From assembly GCF_018256155.1 (NCBI RefSeq), contig NZ_JAERLY010000008.1:57820-121819 (forward strand): a DNA stretch of 64,000 nucleotides. Direction: 5' to 3'. Source of the DNA: Gluconobacter sp. Dm-62. GTDB taxonomy: Bacteria > Pseudomonadota > Alphaproteobacteria > Acetobacterales > Acetobacteraceae. Both the position numbers and the translations under genes were made by a program. Shown one piece after another: positions 45,659-55,058 of this stretch (positions within the stretch are counted from its first letter, which is position 1; each line of letters starts with the position of its first letter). The notes beneath the pieces were generated by a model, which was not told the origin of the DNA, made no database searches, and worked only from the letters and a program-made list of their open reading frames with translations.

Positions 45659-45716
45659 TCATAATAGGTTAATAAATCTATAATACTACGGGTGACATCG
45701 CTCCGCTATTAACAGC
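45659..45716 (+). promoter_or_regulatory. Promoter region of the phospholipase gene, shared architecture with the 57-kb phosphoesterase
   Basis: Blocks TCATAAT (45659), TTAATAAA (45669), TATAAT (45679, ideal -10) and TATTAACAGC (45707) recur upstream of the other phosphoesterase gene (57062, 57072, 57082, 57110) at exactly the same offsets of 10, 20 and 48 bases. The upstream part, TGTCATAATAG, resembles a PhoB half-site. A shared phosphate-responsive promoter is the simplest reading, inferred only from sequence. Confidence 0.6.
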
Positions 45717-45742
45717 CCAATTGTTAGTGAAGGAGTTGGGTT

Positions 45743-47875
45743 TTGGTTAAGTCGAATCGCAGAAACTTCATAAAGACTGCTACCGCAGGTATTGCAATGA
45801 CGGGTGCTGGCGGCATCATGGGAAGTATTAACAAAGCTCTCGCGGTTCCGGCGAATAATGCCACCAAGTCCATCATGGACGTTGAGCACATTATCTTCGT
45901 CATGCAGGAAAACCGTTCATTCGATCATTATTTCGGAACCCTTCAAGGGGTCCGTGGCTTCAATGATCCCCGTGCGGTGAAGCTGACCAAAACCACTAAC
46001 GTGTTCCAGCAACCCTATAACGGTTCGTATCTGATGCCTTACCGGCCGGATATCGACGATCTGGGCTCCACATTCCTTGCAGATACGCCCCATGGCTGGG
46101 CTGATACCCATGACATGTGGAACCAGGGTTTCTGGGACGGCTGGCCAACTCACAAGGGCCAGAACTGCATGATCCATATGCAGCGGAGCGATATTCCCTA
46201 TCATATCGGCCTGGCCGATGCCTTCACGATCTGTGACGATTATCACTGCGGCATTCTGAGTTCGACGCACCCTAACCGCAGCTACTGGTTTTCGGGCTGT
46301 GTCGGAAATGTTGACGGCAAAACCCCCAATCTTGATGGGACGGGCTCAAGCGGACTGGCCTGGAAATGCTATGCCGAGCGTCTTACCGATGCAGGTGTGA
46401 GCTGGGGCCTTTATCAGGACGCTGGCGCAGGCATCGGCTGGAATAACGGCACATTTGGTGTCGGTTTCCCCAATAATAATCCGCTTCAGGGAAACTGGGG
46501 CAATATCCAGTTCCTGTTTCATGATGGCGTGCAGAACGCCGCGACGACGTCCACACTGTACCAGAATGCCTGCCGCGCAACGAATATCGCGCAGAACGGC
46601 GGTTCCCTTTTCGATCTGTTCCGTCAGGATGTTGAGAACGGCAATCTGCCGTCCGTTTCCTGGTTTGCAGCTCCGGAAGCATATTCCGAACATCCGAACT
46701 GGATCCCGCCTTACGGGGCCTGGTACCTGTCCCAGATTGTCGACATTCTCGCCGATAATCCGGATGTGTGGAGCAAGACCGCAATTTTCGTGACATATGA
46801 CGAAAACGACGGCTTCTTTGATCACGTGGTTTCGCCTACCCCCCCGACACAACCTGGCTGGGGCAAGTCCACAGTCTCCATTGAAAATGAAATTTTCCCG
46901 GGGTCCGATACCAATCGTGCCGGTCCGTATGGTGTGGGTCCGCGTGTTCCGATGCTTGTCATCTCGCCCTGGACCCGAGGCGGCCGCGTTAATTCCCAGC
47001 TTTTTGATCATACGTCCGGAATTCGTTTCGTAGAATCCCGGTTCATGAATGACCCGTCGGTTCCCAACCCGTCGGCGCTTTACGAAACGAACATCACGCC
47101 CTGGCGCCGGGCCGTCTGTGGCGATCTGACATCCGTATTTGATTTCCAGAATCCGAACGAGAACGTCACTTTCAATCTGCCCGATACATCTTCAGACGCG
47201 CCGGCGTCATCTTCGCGTTACAGTGACGTCACACCCACGCCTCCGGGTGTTCAGGCGCTTCCTGTTCAGGAAACCGGAACCCGCGTTGCCTGCGCTCTTC
47301 CGTATGATCTGCATGTTCAGTGCACGCCATCGGGCAGCAATGGCATGATTGCGCTCGAGTTCATCAATTCCGGTGAGCAGGGCGCTGTTTTCCACGTCCG
47401 GGATATCGCACACACAACGCCTCCGCGTTACTTCACGGTCGGTGCCCAGCAGACCCTCAGCGACGAGTGGGTTACGGACGCAGCGGGTGACTATCACCTT
47501 GAAATTCATGGTCCGAACGGATTTTTCCGTCAGTTCACCGGCTCTGCGGGAAGCAGCCCGTCACTCGCCAGTGTCGGTATGGTGACGCGTTCAAACCGGG
47601 CTGCCCAGTCACTGATTCTCCAGCTGGTCAATCATGGTACGTCCGCTCTGAAGCTGGCCTTCGCTGATGGCTACAAAAAAATCAATCTTCCTGCGGTGAG
47701 CATCGCGGCACAAGGCACGCATGCCCTGGTTATTCCGGCTTCCGGAAATTCCGGATGGTACGACATCACAATGACCAGCGCTGCGGACAGTACGTTCGCA
47801 CTTCAGATTGCGGGTCATCTCGAAAATGGTTCGGCCAGTATCACGGATCCGCTCATGGGCGGACAGGTGAGTTAA
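45743..47875 (+). CDS. Tat-exported phospholipase C-like phosphoesterase
   Basis: The 710-residue enzyme has a Tat signal (SNRRNFIKTATAGIAM) and the phosphoesterase core: IIFVMQENRSFDHYFGTLQG with the metal-binding Asn/Asp/His, THPNRSYWFSG, and TYDENDGFFDHV. The C-terminal third (about 500-700) has two beta domains like those of phosphocholine-specific phospholipase C. In Pseudomonas such enzymes leave by Tat and then T2SS, which fits its position right after gspK. The start is TTG 45743 with AAGGAG seven bases upstream. Phospholipid or nucleotide substrates are both possible. Confidence 0.9.
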   Translation: MVKSNRRNFIKTATAGIAMTGAGGIMGSINKALAVPANNATKSIMDVEHIIFVMQENRSFDHYFGTLQGVRGFNDPRAVKLTKTTNVFQQPYNGSYLMPYRPDIDDLGSTFLADTPHGWADTHDMWNQGFWDGWPTHKGQNCMIHMQRSDIPYHIGLADAFTICDDYHCGILSSTHPNRSYWFSGCVGNVDGKTPNLDGTGSSGLAWKCYAERLTDAGVSWGLYQDAGAGIGWNNGTFGVGFPNNNPLQGNWGNIQFLFHDGVQNAATTSTLYQNACRATNIAQNGGSLFDLFRQDVENGNLPSVSWFAAPEAYSEHPNWIPPYGAWYLSQIVDILADNPDVWSKTAIFVTYDENDGFFDHVVSPTPPTQPGWGKSTVSIENEIFPGSDTNRAGPYGVGPRVPMLVISPWTRGGRVNSQLFDHTSGIRFVESRFMNDPSVPNPSALYETNITPWRRAVCGDLTSVFDFQNPNENVTFNLPDTSSDAPASSSRYSDVTPTPPGVQALPVQETGTRVACALPYDLHVQCTPSGSNGMIALEFINSGEQGAVFHVRDIAHTTPPRYFTVGAQQTLSDEWVTDAAGDYHLEIHGPNGFFRQFTGSAGSSPSLASVGMVTRSNRAAQSLILQLVNHGTSALKLAFADGYKKINLPAVSIAAQGTHALVIPASGNSGWYDITMTSAADSTFALQIAGHLENGSASITDPLMGGQVS

Positions 47876-47896
47876 TAACGAAATCGTAACAATAAG

Positions 47897-47926
47897 GGGG
47901 TTTCGAAAGCTGACTTTTGAAACTCC
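47897..47926 (+). terminator. Stem-loop terminator after the phospholipase-like gene
   Basis: A 13-bp stem with two G-U pairs (47897-47909 with 47914-47926, CTGA loop) lies 21 bases after the stop codon. The T content downstream is only moderate. It separates this gene from the giant repeat protein. Confidence 0.65.
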
Positions 47927-48039
47927 TGTTCTGCTTTTGCGAAAACAGTTCCCCGATGGGCCGTGAGCCCGGTGTGCATCTCCGCTCCCGCCATCCCAAG
48001 CCTCTATTCATAAACTGAAGCCTCGAAAGGTTGCTCATC

Positions 48040-51000
48040 ATGGTTACTGTGGCGTCTGGTTCGACGGCCGTTGTCAGCGCGGGTTCGTCAGAAACCGGTG
48101 AAATCATCTCGTCTGGCGGGACGGAAATCGTCTCGTCAGGGGGCGTAAGCCAGCTGGCGTCAGTACAGGCAGGTGGTGTGGAACTCGTCCTTGAGGGGGG
48201 TGTCGCCTCAGGCGCGGACGTGAGTGGGACAGAAACGGTCTCGTCCGGCGGCGTGACGTCCGGAGCAATGATCGAGGAAGGTGGGCTGAACACTATACTG
48301 GCTTCCGGGTCCGCCACCGAGACCACCCTGATGGCCGGTGGAACGGAAACCGTCGCCGCGGGAGGCATCTCCGAAAACGCAATGCTGATCGAGGATGGGG
48401 CGGTAGAACAGGTTAGCGGCGTTCTGCTGTCGGCGGCGATTTACGGCGGAACAGCGGTTATCTCAAGCGGGGGCATTGATAACGCTGCGCAGATTGGCGG
48501 TGGCTCAGAGACTGTTCTTTCGGGGGGCACATCTCTCTCAGCCGTACTGACGACGGGGGGAAGCAGCATCATTTCTGCAGGCGGCACCATGATGTCGGCG
48601 ACTGTAGGAGACGGTGCGACTGACACCGTGCTCTCCGGTGGAATTGCCAGTGCGAACGATGTCCAGTCAGGGGGAACAGAGATCGTTGCAGCCGGTGGTC
48701 TGACATCGAATGTGACGGTTGAAAGTGGCGGACTTCTGGATGTCGCTGACGCTTCGGCTGTGGTGTCGGCCAATTTGCAGGTTGGCGCGTCAATCGACAT
48801 TGAAAATGTCGCATGGACAAGCACGGAGACGGCAACGCTCGCCGGGGATGTCCTGTCGATTAATAGTGACGGATCGGTTGTCTCCGTATTGCTTTCGGGT
48901 GAAGCCACGGGTGCACAGGTGACACTCTCTTCTTCTGCGGATGGAAGTGTCCTGGCGACCATCAATGCTGCATCCGGCGCGGGTACGACGGTTCTCTCAG
49001 GTCAGACCCTGGTGGTCTCTTCCGGCACGACTGCCAGTGGCGTGACGGTCGCAAGTGGTGGTTCGGCGATTATTGCCGGTACGGTAACGGACATTGATGT
49101 GCAGTCCGGGGCCGGTGAACTTGTTCAGGCTGGCGGGACAGCCATCAGTGGGACCATCGAAACGGGGGCGACTGAGAACATCCAGTCCGGAGCAGTTGTC
49201 AGCGCGACGACCGTGCAAAGTGGTTCGACGGAAATCCTTGTCAGCGGCGCAACATCCATTGGCGATATGATCGCGTCCGGTGGCTCGGCCGTCATTTCCG
49301 CCGGAAGCGTTGTCAGCAATTTTTCGGTGCTGGATGGTGGAAGCGCCTATTTCGGATCAGGAACAAAATTGGTGGCTGCCCAGGGCAGTAACCTGAATAT
49401 CGTACTGAACTCCGCAGCCGCCGAAGTGGTTTCTTCCGGTGGAACATCTATTTCCACTTTCATCTCGGCTGGCGGGTCCCAGAATGTCCTGTCTGGTGGC
49501 GAAAGCATCAGCGCCGCTATTTCGGGACAGGCGTCTTTTGAATATGTGTCTCTCGGCGGGACATCGCTTGACACCGTGATCGATCAGGACGGCGCTCTGT
49601 CTGTATCCGCGGGGGGCATTGCCATCAGTGCGACGGACGGTGCCGGAGGGCACGTCTTCCTTAACAGCGGTGCCACATCCATCAGCGCTACCGTCGAAAG
49701 CGGCGCCAGCCACTTTAATGTGTCCGGTGGCGCAACTGCCATTGATACGACGATCCTTACGGGTGGCTCTGCCAACATATCCGGTATCGTAATGGATGCG
49801 CAAGTTCAGTCTGGCGCGACCATGGTGATCAATCGTGGTGGAACGGCCGTTGACACGCAGGTTGCTTCCGGCGGGGTTCTTTCGTTTGCCGCGGGTGGTG
49901 TCGAGCTGGTGTCCGGTGGTTCGGACACGGGCCTCTCCATCGGAAGTGGCGGCACGCAGGTGGTGGTCCAGACCGGAGTGGCAGAAGGCACCGAAGTGGC
50001 AAGTGGTGGGCTTCAGGTCGTGTCCAGCGGCGGCGTTGCGAAAGACATGGTCGTTGCCAGTGGCGGCGATCTGCTGGTGTCGGCTGGCGGCACGGCTCTT
50101 GAAAGCCTCTCTTCGGCAGGCATCATCAACGCCGTTACACTTGAAAGCGGCGCGATTCTGACAGTCGCGGATGCTTCTGACATCGGTGGTGCGACCCTGC
50201 TTTCCGGAGCGATGCTCGATATTTCGGACCTTGCTTATGCAAGCGACGACAGTGTGTCCGTGAATTCTGATGGTGATCTGGTGATCAGCGCGGGCGGTTC
50301 TTCAACGACAGTGGCGCTGAACGGCGAAATGAACGCCGCCGCTACTCTGTCCTCCGCAGCAGACGGGAGTGTAATGGTGACAATGACATCCGGATCTCTG
50401 GCAGCGGTTTCCGCTGGCGTTACAGAAATTGTGTCCTCCGGCCAGTCCGTTTCGGGAATGGCGGTTCTGTCTGGTGGTACCCAGATTGTCGAGCAGGGCG
50501 GCAGTGTCACCAATGCGGACATTGAAGCTGGTGGCACCACGATCCTGTCTTCGGGTGGCGAAAGCATCAGTGCCGTCACGTCCGGCATGGCATCTTTTGA
50601 AATCGTCTCTGCCGGTGGTACGGCGACTGACACGATCGCCAATCAGGACGGCTATCTGCAGATCCTTTCCGGCGGTACGGCTGTAAACGCCACGGTCAAT
50701 TCCGGCGCGCATATCGTCATTAGCAGCGGCGGTGTTGTGGCCGGCGCCACGGTCAATAGCGGTGATTCCCATTTCAGCGTGCTGGGCGGCGCAACGGCGA
50801 CCAACGTCACACTGAACTCCGGCGCTTCGGCAAACGATGCCGGAGTTACTAGTGTGACCGATGTGAAATCGGGCGCCAGCCTGGTTGTGGACAGTGGCGG
50901 CACCGCTTTCAACACCACGATCAACCCCGGAGGCACAGCAACCGTCCTGTCGGGTAGTGAGATGATTTCGGGGTCCCTGCTTGGGGGCGCCAGCAACGTG

Positions 51001-54000
51001 TCCGCAACGCTGAACGTCTCTGCAAATGCGGTCATCTCCGGCTTTACGGTCAGTGGGGGCTGGACCTACGCCAATATTTCCTCCGGTGGCACTGGAATTG
51101 CCACGACAGTGGAGTCCGGAAGCGTTCTCAATGCTTATGCCGGTGGCACCGCGATCGACACCGTTGCTGCTTTGCAGGGACATGTATGGATCCATGGCGG
51201 GACTGCGATCGATACGACTGTGCTGAGTGGCGACCACAATTTCACTATCGACACGAATGGCGAAGCAGTTGGTACGGTCGTCAGCTCGGGTGGCACAGGG
51301 CTGATTGCCTCGGGCACCGCCGTTAACACAACGGTGCGCACAGGTGGATCGATGCTGTTCAGCGCCGGGATGAAAGAGATCGTTTCGGGCGGTACGGACA
51401 GTAACGTCACAATCACGAATGGTGTTACCGCTATCGTTTCTTCCGGAGGCACGGCCCTCGCTGATACGCTCACTTCGGGCGGGACGATGACCGTTCTTGA
51501 TGGTGGTCTTGCCAGCAACGTCGTGGTGTCCAGCAGCGCGGAAGACATTGTCTCTGCCGGTGGTCAGACCATTGGCGCCACGGTGGCGGCAGGCGGAAGC
51601 GAAGTCCTCTCCGGCGGCACCTCGACAAACGCTGTCATCATCGGTTCGGAAACGGTTGGCAATGGCGCCGTTCTGGACAGTGCGGTTCTCAGTGGCGGAA
51701 AGGTCTCTGTGACCTCCGGGGGCACGGCGCTGACGATGGATGTCCAGTCCGGCGGAACGGCAAGTGTTGCTTCCGGCGGGGCAATTTCCGGAATTACGAT
51801 CGAAAATGGAGCCCTTCTTTCTGTGGCCGACCCATCCACAGTCAGCGGCGCGACACTTCTTTCGGGTGCATCCCTGGATCTTGAAAACATGGCGTATGCC
51901 AGCGATGCTTCGGTGTCCGTGGACAGCGCAGGCAATCTGGTTGTCAGCGCTGGATCTTCAACACAGACATTTACTCTGACAGACGAAAACAATGCCGCCG
52001 CGACCGTTTCCTCGGCAGCCGACGGCAGTGTTCTGGTGACAATGACCTCAGGCGTTCCGGCAACGCTTCTTACAGTTGTCTCGTCGGGCGAAACCCAGAC
52101 AGTCACATACGGAAAATCGGTTTCGGACGTGACCGTCCTTTCTGGCGGTGTGCAGACTGTGGAGTCTGGAGCGTCTGCGTCGGATACGGCGCTGTATGGC
52201 GGGACGGAAGTTCTGACGGGCGGCACGTCGACGGATGGTGCGATCAACGGCGGTACGGAGACGGTTGCTGCTGGTGGTATACTGAGCAATGCGAGCCTTG
52301 ATGACGGGACGATCGAAATCCAGTCCGGCGGCACGGAAGTGGGGACGCAGAACTTTGGCGGCGCGGAAATGGTGGACGCCGGTGGCTCTGCAGTGTCCGG
52401 TACGGTTGAAGGCGGTGCCACGCTGACGGTGTCTTCGGGTGGTTCGGTGACGGCGGAGACGGTGCAGCAGGGCGGGACGCAGATGCTGCTGTCTGGCGCA
52501 ACATCCCTGAACGATGACATCCAGGCTGGCGGCACGGAGATCGTGGCGTCCGGTGCGGTGGCGTCTGGCGTGACGGTCGAGAGCGGTGGCGTCCTGTTGG
52601 CCGCTGACGCTTCCGCCATCACCGGTGCAACGCTGCTGTCGGGTGCGTCTCTTGATCTTGAAAACATGACCTTCACGAGCGATGCGTCCGTGTCGGTGGA
52701 CGGATCGGGTAATCTGGTTGTCAGCGCCGGGACGTCGGTAGCCAGTATTTCGCTTGGCAATGAGCCGAATGCGGCTGCGACGCTTTCCTCTGCTGCCGAT
52801 GGCAGCATTCTGGTGACGATGACAGGGGGAGACCTTTCGGTTGTCCCGGGGGGCATCACGCAGACAATTTCTTCCGGCGAAACTGCGGACAGCGTCAGCA
52901 TCCTTGCGGATGGCGAGCAGATCGTAATGTCTGGCGGATCGGTCAGCAATGCGATGGTGTCGGGCGAGCAGGATCTCCAGTCCGGGGCATCTGAGGAAGC
53001 CAGCGTTGTCCTTTCTGGTGGTGTTCAGACTGTGGAGTCTGGAGCATCTGCGTCGGATACGGCGCTGTATGGCGGGACGGAAGTTCTGGCGGGCGGCACA
53101 TCGACGGATGGTGCGATCAACGGCGGTACGGAGACGGTTGCTGCTGGTGGTGTGCTGAGTAATGCGAGCCTTGATGACGGGACGATCGAAATCCAGTCGG
53201 GCGGTACGGAAGTGGGCACGCAGAACTTCGGCGGTGCGGAAACGGTGGACGCCGGTGGCTCTGCAGTGTCCGGTACGGTTGAAGGCGGCGCCACGCTGAC
53301 GGTGTCTTCGGGTGGTTCGGTGACGGCGGAGGCGGTGCAGCAGGGCGGGACGCAGATGCTGCTGTCTGGCGCAACATCCCTGAATGACGACATCCAGGCT
53401 GGTGGCACGGAGATTGTGTCGTCCGGTGCGGTGGCGTCTGGCGTTATAGTTGAAAGTGGTGGTGTCCTGTCGGTCGCCAATGCGTCCGCCATCAACGGTG
53501 TAACAGTGATGGCCGGGGGAGCCATCGACCTGACGGGTCTGGCATCTTCCTCTGATGCGACGGCAGAAATTGTTGACGGTACGACGCTCACGATCACGGA
53601 AAACGGGACGGCGACCTCAATCGCGTTGCAGGGCTCATATACGGGCGATTACTTCACGCTTCAGAGCGATGAAGCGGGCGGCACGCTTGTGACTCTTGAA
53701 GAGGGGACGCCCTGCTATGCGCGCGGCACGCTGATTGCGACAGAAACTGGCGAACGGCCGGTCGAGACCCTGACGATCGGTGACCGTCTCCTTACTCTGA
53801 GCGGAGCTCTGCGGCCTGTCCGCTGGATTGGACGCCGGCGTTATGCCCGGCAGTTCGCGGCACGCAATGCCGACGTTCTGCCGGTGATGTTCCGTGCGGG
53901 TGCGCTTGGAAGCGGGCTGCCCCGTCGTGATCTGTTCGTCTCTCCACTGCATGCCATGTATCTGGATGGTGCTCTGGTTCCGGCGGTTCAGCTCGTTAAT

Positions 54001-55020
54001 GGCAGCAGTATTGTTCAGGTGAGCGACATTGATGAAGTGTCGTATTTTCACATCGAACTTGAGAGCCACGACATCATCTTTGCGGAGGACACGCCTTCGG
54101 AGACCTTTGTGGACGACGACTCACGCGGGATGTTCCATAACGCCAGCGAATATGACGTGCTGTATCCGGATGCGGTGCGCGTGCCAGCAGTCTATTGCGC
54201 GCCACGTGTTGAGGAAGGCGAGAGGCTCGAACGCATCCGTGCCCAGCTGAACCTTCTTCCGGCCGTCGGGGCAGATCCGAGCTGCGGTTCCATCGACACG
54301 GCAGATCATCACAGGGTTGCAGGCTGGGCTCAGAAAGATTGCATGGGCCTGCCGGTGCGTGTGCAGCTTCTGGATCATGGTGTTGTCATTGCGGAGACAG
54401 TTGCGGATCTGCCGCATGATGCCCTTGGCCTTGATTGCGGGTTTGTGTTTGATCTGCCGAACCCGCTGCTGTCGTCGGAGCGGCACATGCTGGAGGTCCG
54501 TCGCGCTTCAGACGCGGTGACGCTGGGCAACGGTCCCTGGATGATCGATCTCGTTGAAATCAGCGATGCGGCAGCAGCGGGAGACGTCCCACTCAAAGGG
54601 CATATCGACCTTGCGGCGCGGAACCGCTTCAGGGGCTGGGCCTGCAATGGCAGTAATGACGCTGATCCTGTTACCCTTCTGATCCTGGGTAATGGTGTTC
54701 TGCTCGCGCGTGTCGTGGCGCGGCAGATGCGTCATGACGTTGCCAGGGCCGGACTTAATGCCGGCCATTGCGGGTTTGATGTCGCCCTGCCGTCACCACT
54801 GTCGCCTCTCTCGCGCCATGTGATCGAGATCCGTCGGGAAAGTGATGGAGCTCTGCTGAGCGATACGGTTGTGCTTGAGGCCCTGGAGGTCACTGATCCG
54901 GTGGTCACAGCAGCACTGGAACACGAAAAGTCGGGGTCGTTTATGTCAGCTCGGGCTGACCGGCTTGTTCGTCGCCGCCTGGCGGCGGTTCCGGTGGCAC
55001 GGACAGCTTCTGCGAGCTGA
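48040..55020 (+). CDS. Giant AIDA-type strand-loop-strand repeat protein with C-terminal Hint domain
   Basis: The protein has about 2326 residues. Residues 1-1885 are strand-loop-strand repeats of about 19-20 residues (pattern GGTETVSSGG...SGATVxSGG), the repeat type O-heptosylated by BAHT enzymes, interrupted by five longer spacer modules. Residues about 1890-2040 are a Hint domain (TPCYARGTLIATETGERPVE, LFVSPLHAMYLDG, Cys at the first position). Residues 2083-2174 and 2184-2283 are two copies of a beta-rich domain (GSIDTADHHRVAGWA, GHIDLAARNRFRGWA). No signal peptide, membrane segment or autotransporter barrel is visible. The start at ATG 48040 has AAAGG upstream. It is probably a surface or secreted glycoprotein; the export route is unknown. 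Confidence 0.9.
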   Translation: MVTVASGSTAVVSAGSSETGEIISSGGTEIVSSGGVSQLASVQAGGVELVLEGGVASGADVSGTETVSSGGVTSGAMIEEGGLNTILASGSATETTLMAGGTETVAAGGISENAMLIEDGAVEQVSGVLLSAAIYGGTAVISSGGIDNAAQIGGGSETVLSGGTSLSAVLTTGGSSIISAGGTMMSATVGDGATDTVLSGGIASANDVQSGGTEIVAAGGLTSNVTVESGGLLDVADASAVVSANLQVGASIDIENVAWTSTETATLAGDVLSINSDGSVVSVLLSGEATGAQVTLSSSADGSVLATINAASGAGTTVLSGQTLVVSSGTTASGVTVASGGSAIIAGTVTDIDVQSGAGELVQAGGTAISGTIETGATENIQSGAVVSATTVQSGSTEILVSGATSIGDMIASGGSAVISAGSVVSNFSVLDGGSAYFGSGTKLVAAQGSNLNIVLNSAAAEVVSSGGTSISTFISAGGSQNVLSGGESISAAISGQASFEYVSLGGTSLDTVIDQDGALSVSAGGIAISATDGAGGHVFLNSGATSISATVESGASHFNVSGGATAIDTTILTGGSANISGIVMDAQVQSGATMVINRGGTAVDTQVASGGVLSFAAGGVELVSGGSDTGLSIGSGGTQVVVQTGVAEGTEVASGGLQVVSSGGVAKDMVVASGGDLLVSAGGTALESLSSAGIINAVTLESGAILTVADASDIGGATLLSGAMLDISDLAYASDDSVSVNSDGDLVISAGGSSTTVALNGEMNAAATLSSAADGSVMVTMTSGSLAAVSAGVTEIVSSGQSVSGMAVLSGGTQIVEQGGSVTNADIEAGGTTILSSGGESISAVTSGMASFEIVSAGGTATDTIANQDGYLQILSGGTAVNATVNSGAHIVISSGGVVAGATVNSGDSHFSVLGGATATNVTLNSGASANDAGVTSVTDVKSGASLVVDSGGTAFNTTINPGGTATVLSGSEMISGSLLGGASNVSATLNVSANAVISGFTVSGGWTYANISSGGTGIATTVESGSVLNAYAGGTAIDTVAALQGHVWIHGGTAIDTTVLSGDHNFTIDTNGEAVGTVVSSGGTGLIASGTAVNTTVRTGGSMLFSAGMKEIVSGGTDSNVTITNGVTAIVSSGGTALADTLTSGGTMTVLDGGLASNVVVSSSAEDIVSAGGQTIGATVAAGGSEVLSGGTSTNAVIIGSETVGNGAVLDSAVLSGGKVSVTSGGTALTMDVQSGGTASVASGGAISGITIENGALLSVADPSTVSGATLLSGASLDLENMAYASDASVSVDSAGNLVVSAGSSTQTFTLTDENNAAATVSSAADGSVLVTMTSGVPATLLTVVSSGETQTVTYGKSVSDVTVLSGGVQTVESGASASDTALYGGTEVLTGGTSTDGAINGGTETVAAGGILSNASLDDGTIEIQSGGTEVGTQNFGGAEMVDAGGSAVSGTVEGGATLTVSSGGSVTAETVQQGGTQMLLSGATSLNDDIQAGGTEIVASGAVASGVTVESGGVLLAADASAITGATLLSGASLDLENMTFTSDASVSVDGSGNLVVSAGTSVASISLGNEPNAAATLSSAADGSILVTMTGGDLSVVPGGITQTISSGETADSVSILADGEQIVMSGGSVSNAMVSGEQDLQSGASEEASVVLSGGVQTVESGASASDTALYGGTEVLAGGTSTDGAINGGTETVAAGGVLSNASLDDGTIEIQSGGTEVGTQNFGGAETVDAGGSAVSGTVEGGATLTVSSGGSVTAEAVQQGGTQMLLSGATSLNDDIQAGGTEIVSSGAVASGVIVESGGVLSVANASAINGVTVMAGGAIDLTGLASSSDATAEIVDGTTLTITENGTATSIALQGSYTGDYFTLQSDEAGGTLVTLEEGTPCYARGTLIATETGERPVETLTIGDRLLTLSGALRPVRWIGRRRYARQFAARNADVLPVMFRAGALGSGLPRRDLFVSPLHAMYLDGALVPAVQLVNGSSIVQVSDIDEVSYFHIELESHDIIFAEDTPSETFVDDDSRGMFHNASEYDVLYPDAVRVPAVYCAPRVEEGERLERIRAQLNLLPAVGADPSCGSIDTADHHRVAGWAQKDCMGLPVRVQLLDHGVVIAETVADLPHDALGLDCGFVFDLPNPLLSSERHMLEVRRASDAVTLGNGPWMIDLVEISDAAAAGDVPLKGHIDLAARNRFRGWACNGSNDADPVTLLILGNGVLLARVVARQMRHDVARAGLNAGHCGFDVALPSPLSPLSRHVIEIRRESDGALLSDTVVLEALEVTDPVVTAALEHEKSGSFMSARADRLVRRRLAAVPVARTASAS
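52135..52571 (+). repeat. Internal near-identical DNA repeat, copy A (in giant gene)
   Basis: This 437-bp stretch recurs 873 bp downstream with about 21 mismatches by my eye count (roughly 95 percent identity), most of them in third codon positions. The offset is exactly 291 codons. It encodes AIDA repeats and points to a recent in-frame duplication. Confidence 0.9.
53008..53444 (+). repeat. Internal near-identical DNA repeat, copy B (in giant gene)
   Basis: This is the second copy of the stretch at 52135-52571. Between the copies lies one spacer module, so the duplicated unit is a spacer plus its repeat block. Recombination between the copies would change the protein length by 291 residues without breaking the frame. 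Confidence 0.9.
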
Positions 55021-55058
55021 GGCCTCATGGACATGGACTTCGGTTCGGAGTGGACGGC

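Noticed and set aside
51564..52949. Long minus-strand open frame inside the giant gene
   Set aside because: It is an antisense shadow of the Gly/Ser repeats: its product is a Pro/Ser/Asp-rich mirror with no start site, and codon use favours the plus strand.
48100..53650. CRISPR-like look of regularly spaced repeats
   Set aside because: Repeats are conserved at protein level with synonymous variation, in one open frame, without constant-length spacers.
48040..55020. Classical autotransporter adhesin call for the giant protein
   Set aside because: There is no extended signal peptide and no C-terminal beta-barrel; the C-terminus is a Hint domain plus two beta-rich domains.
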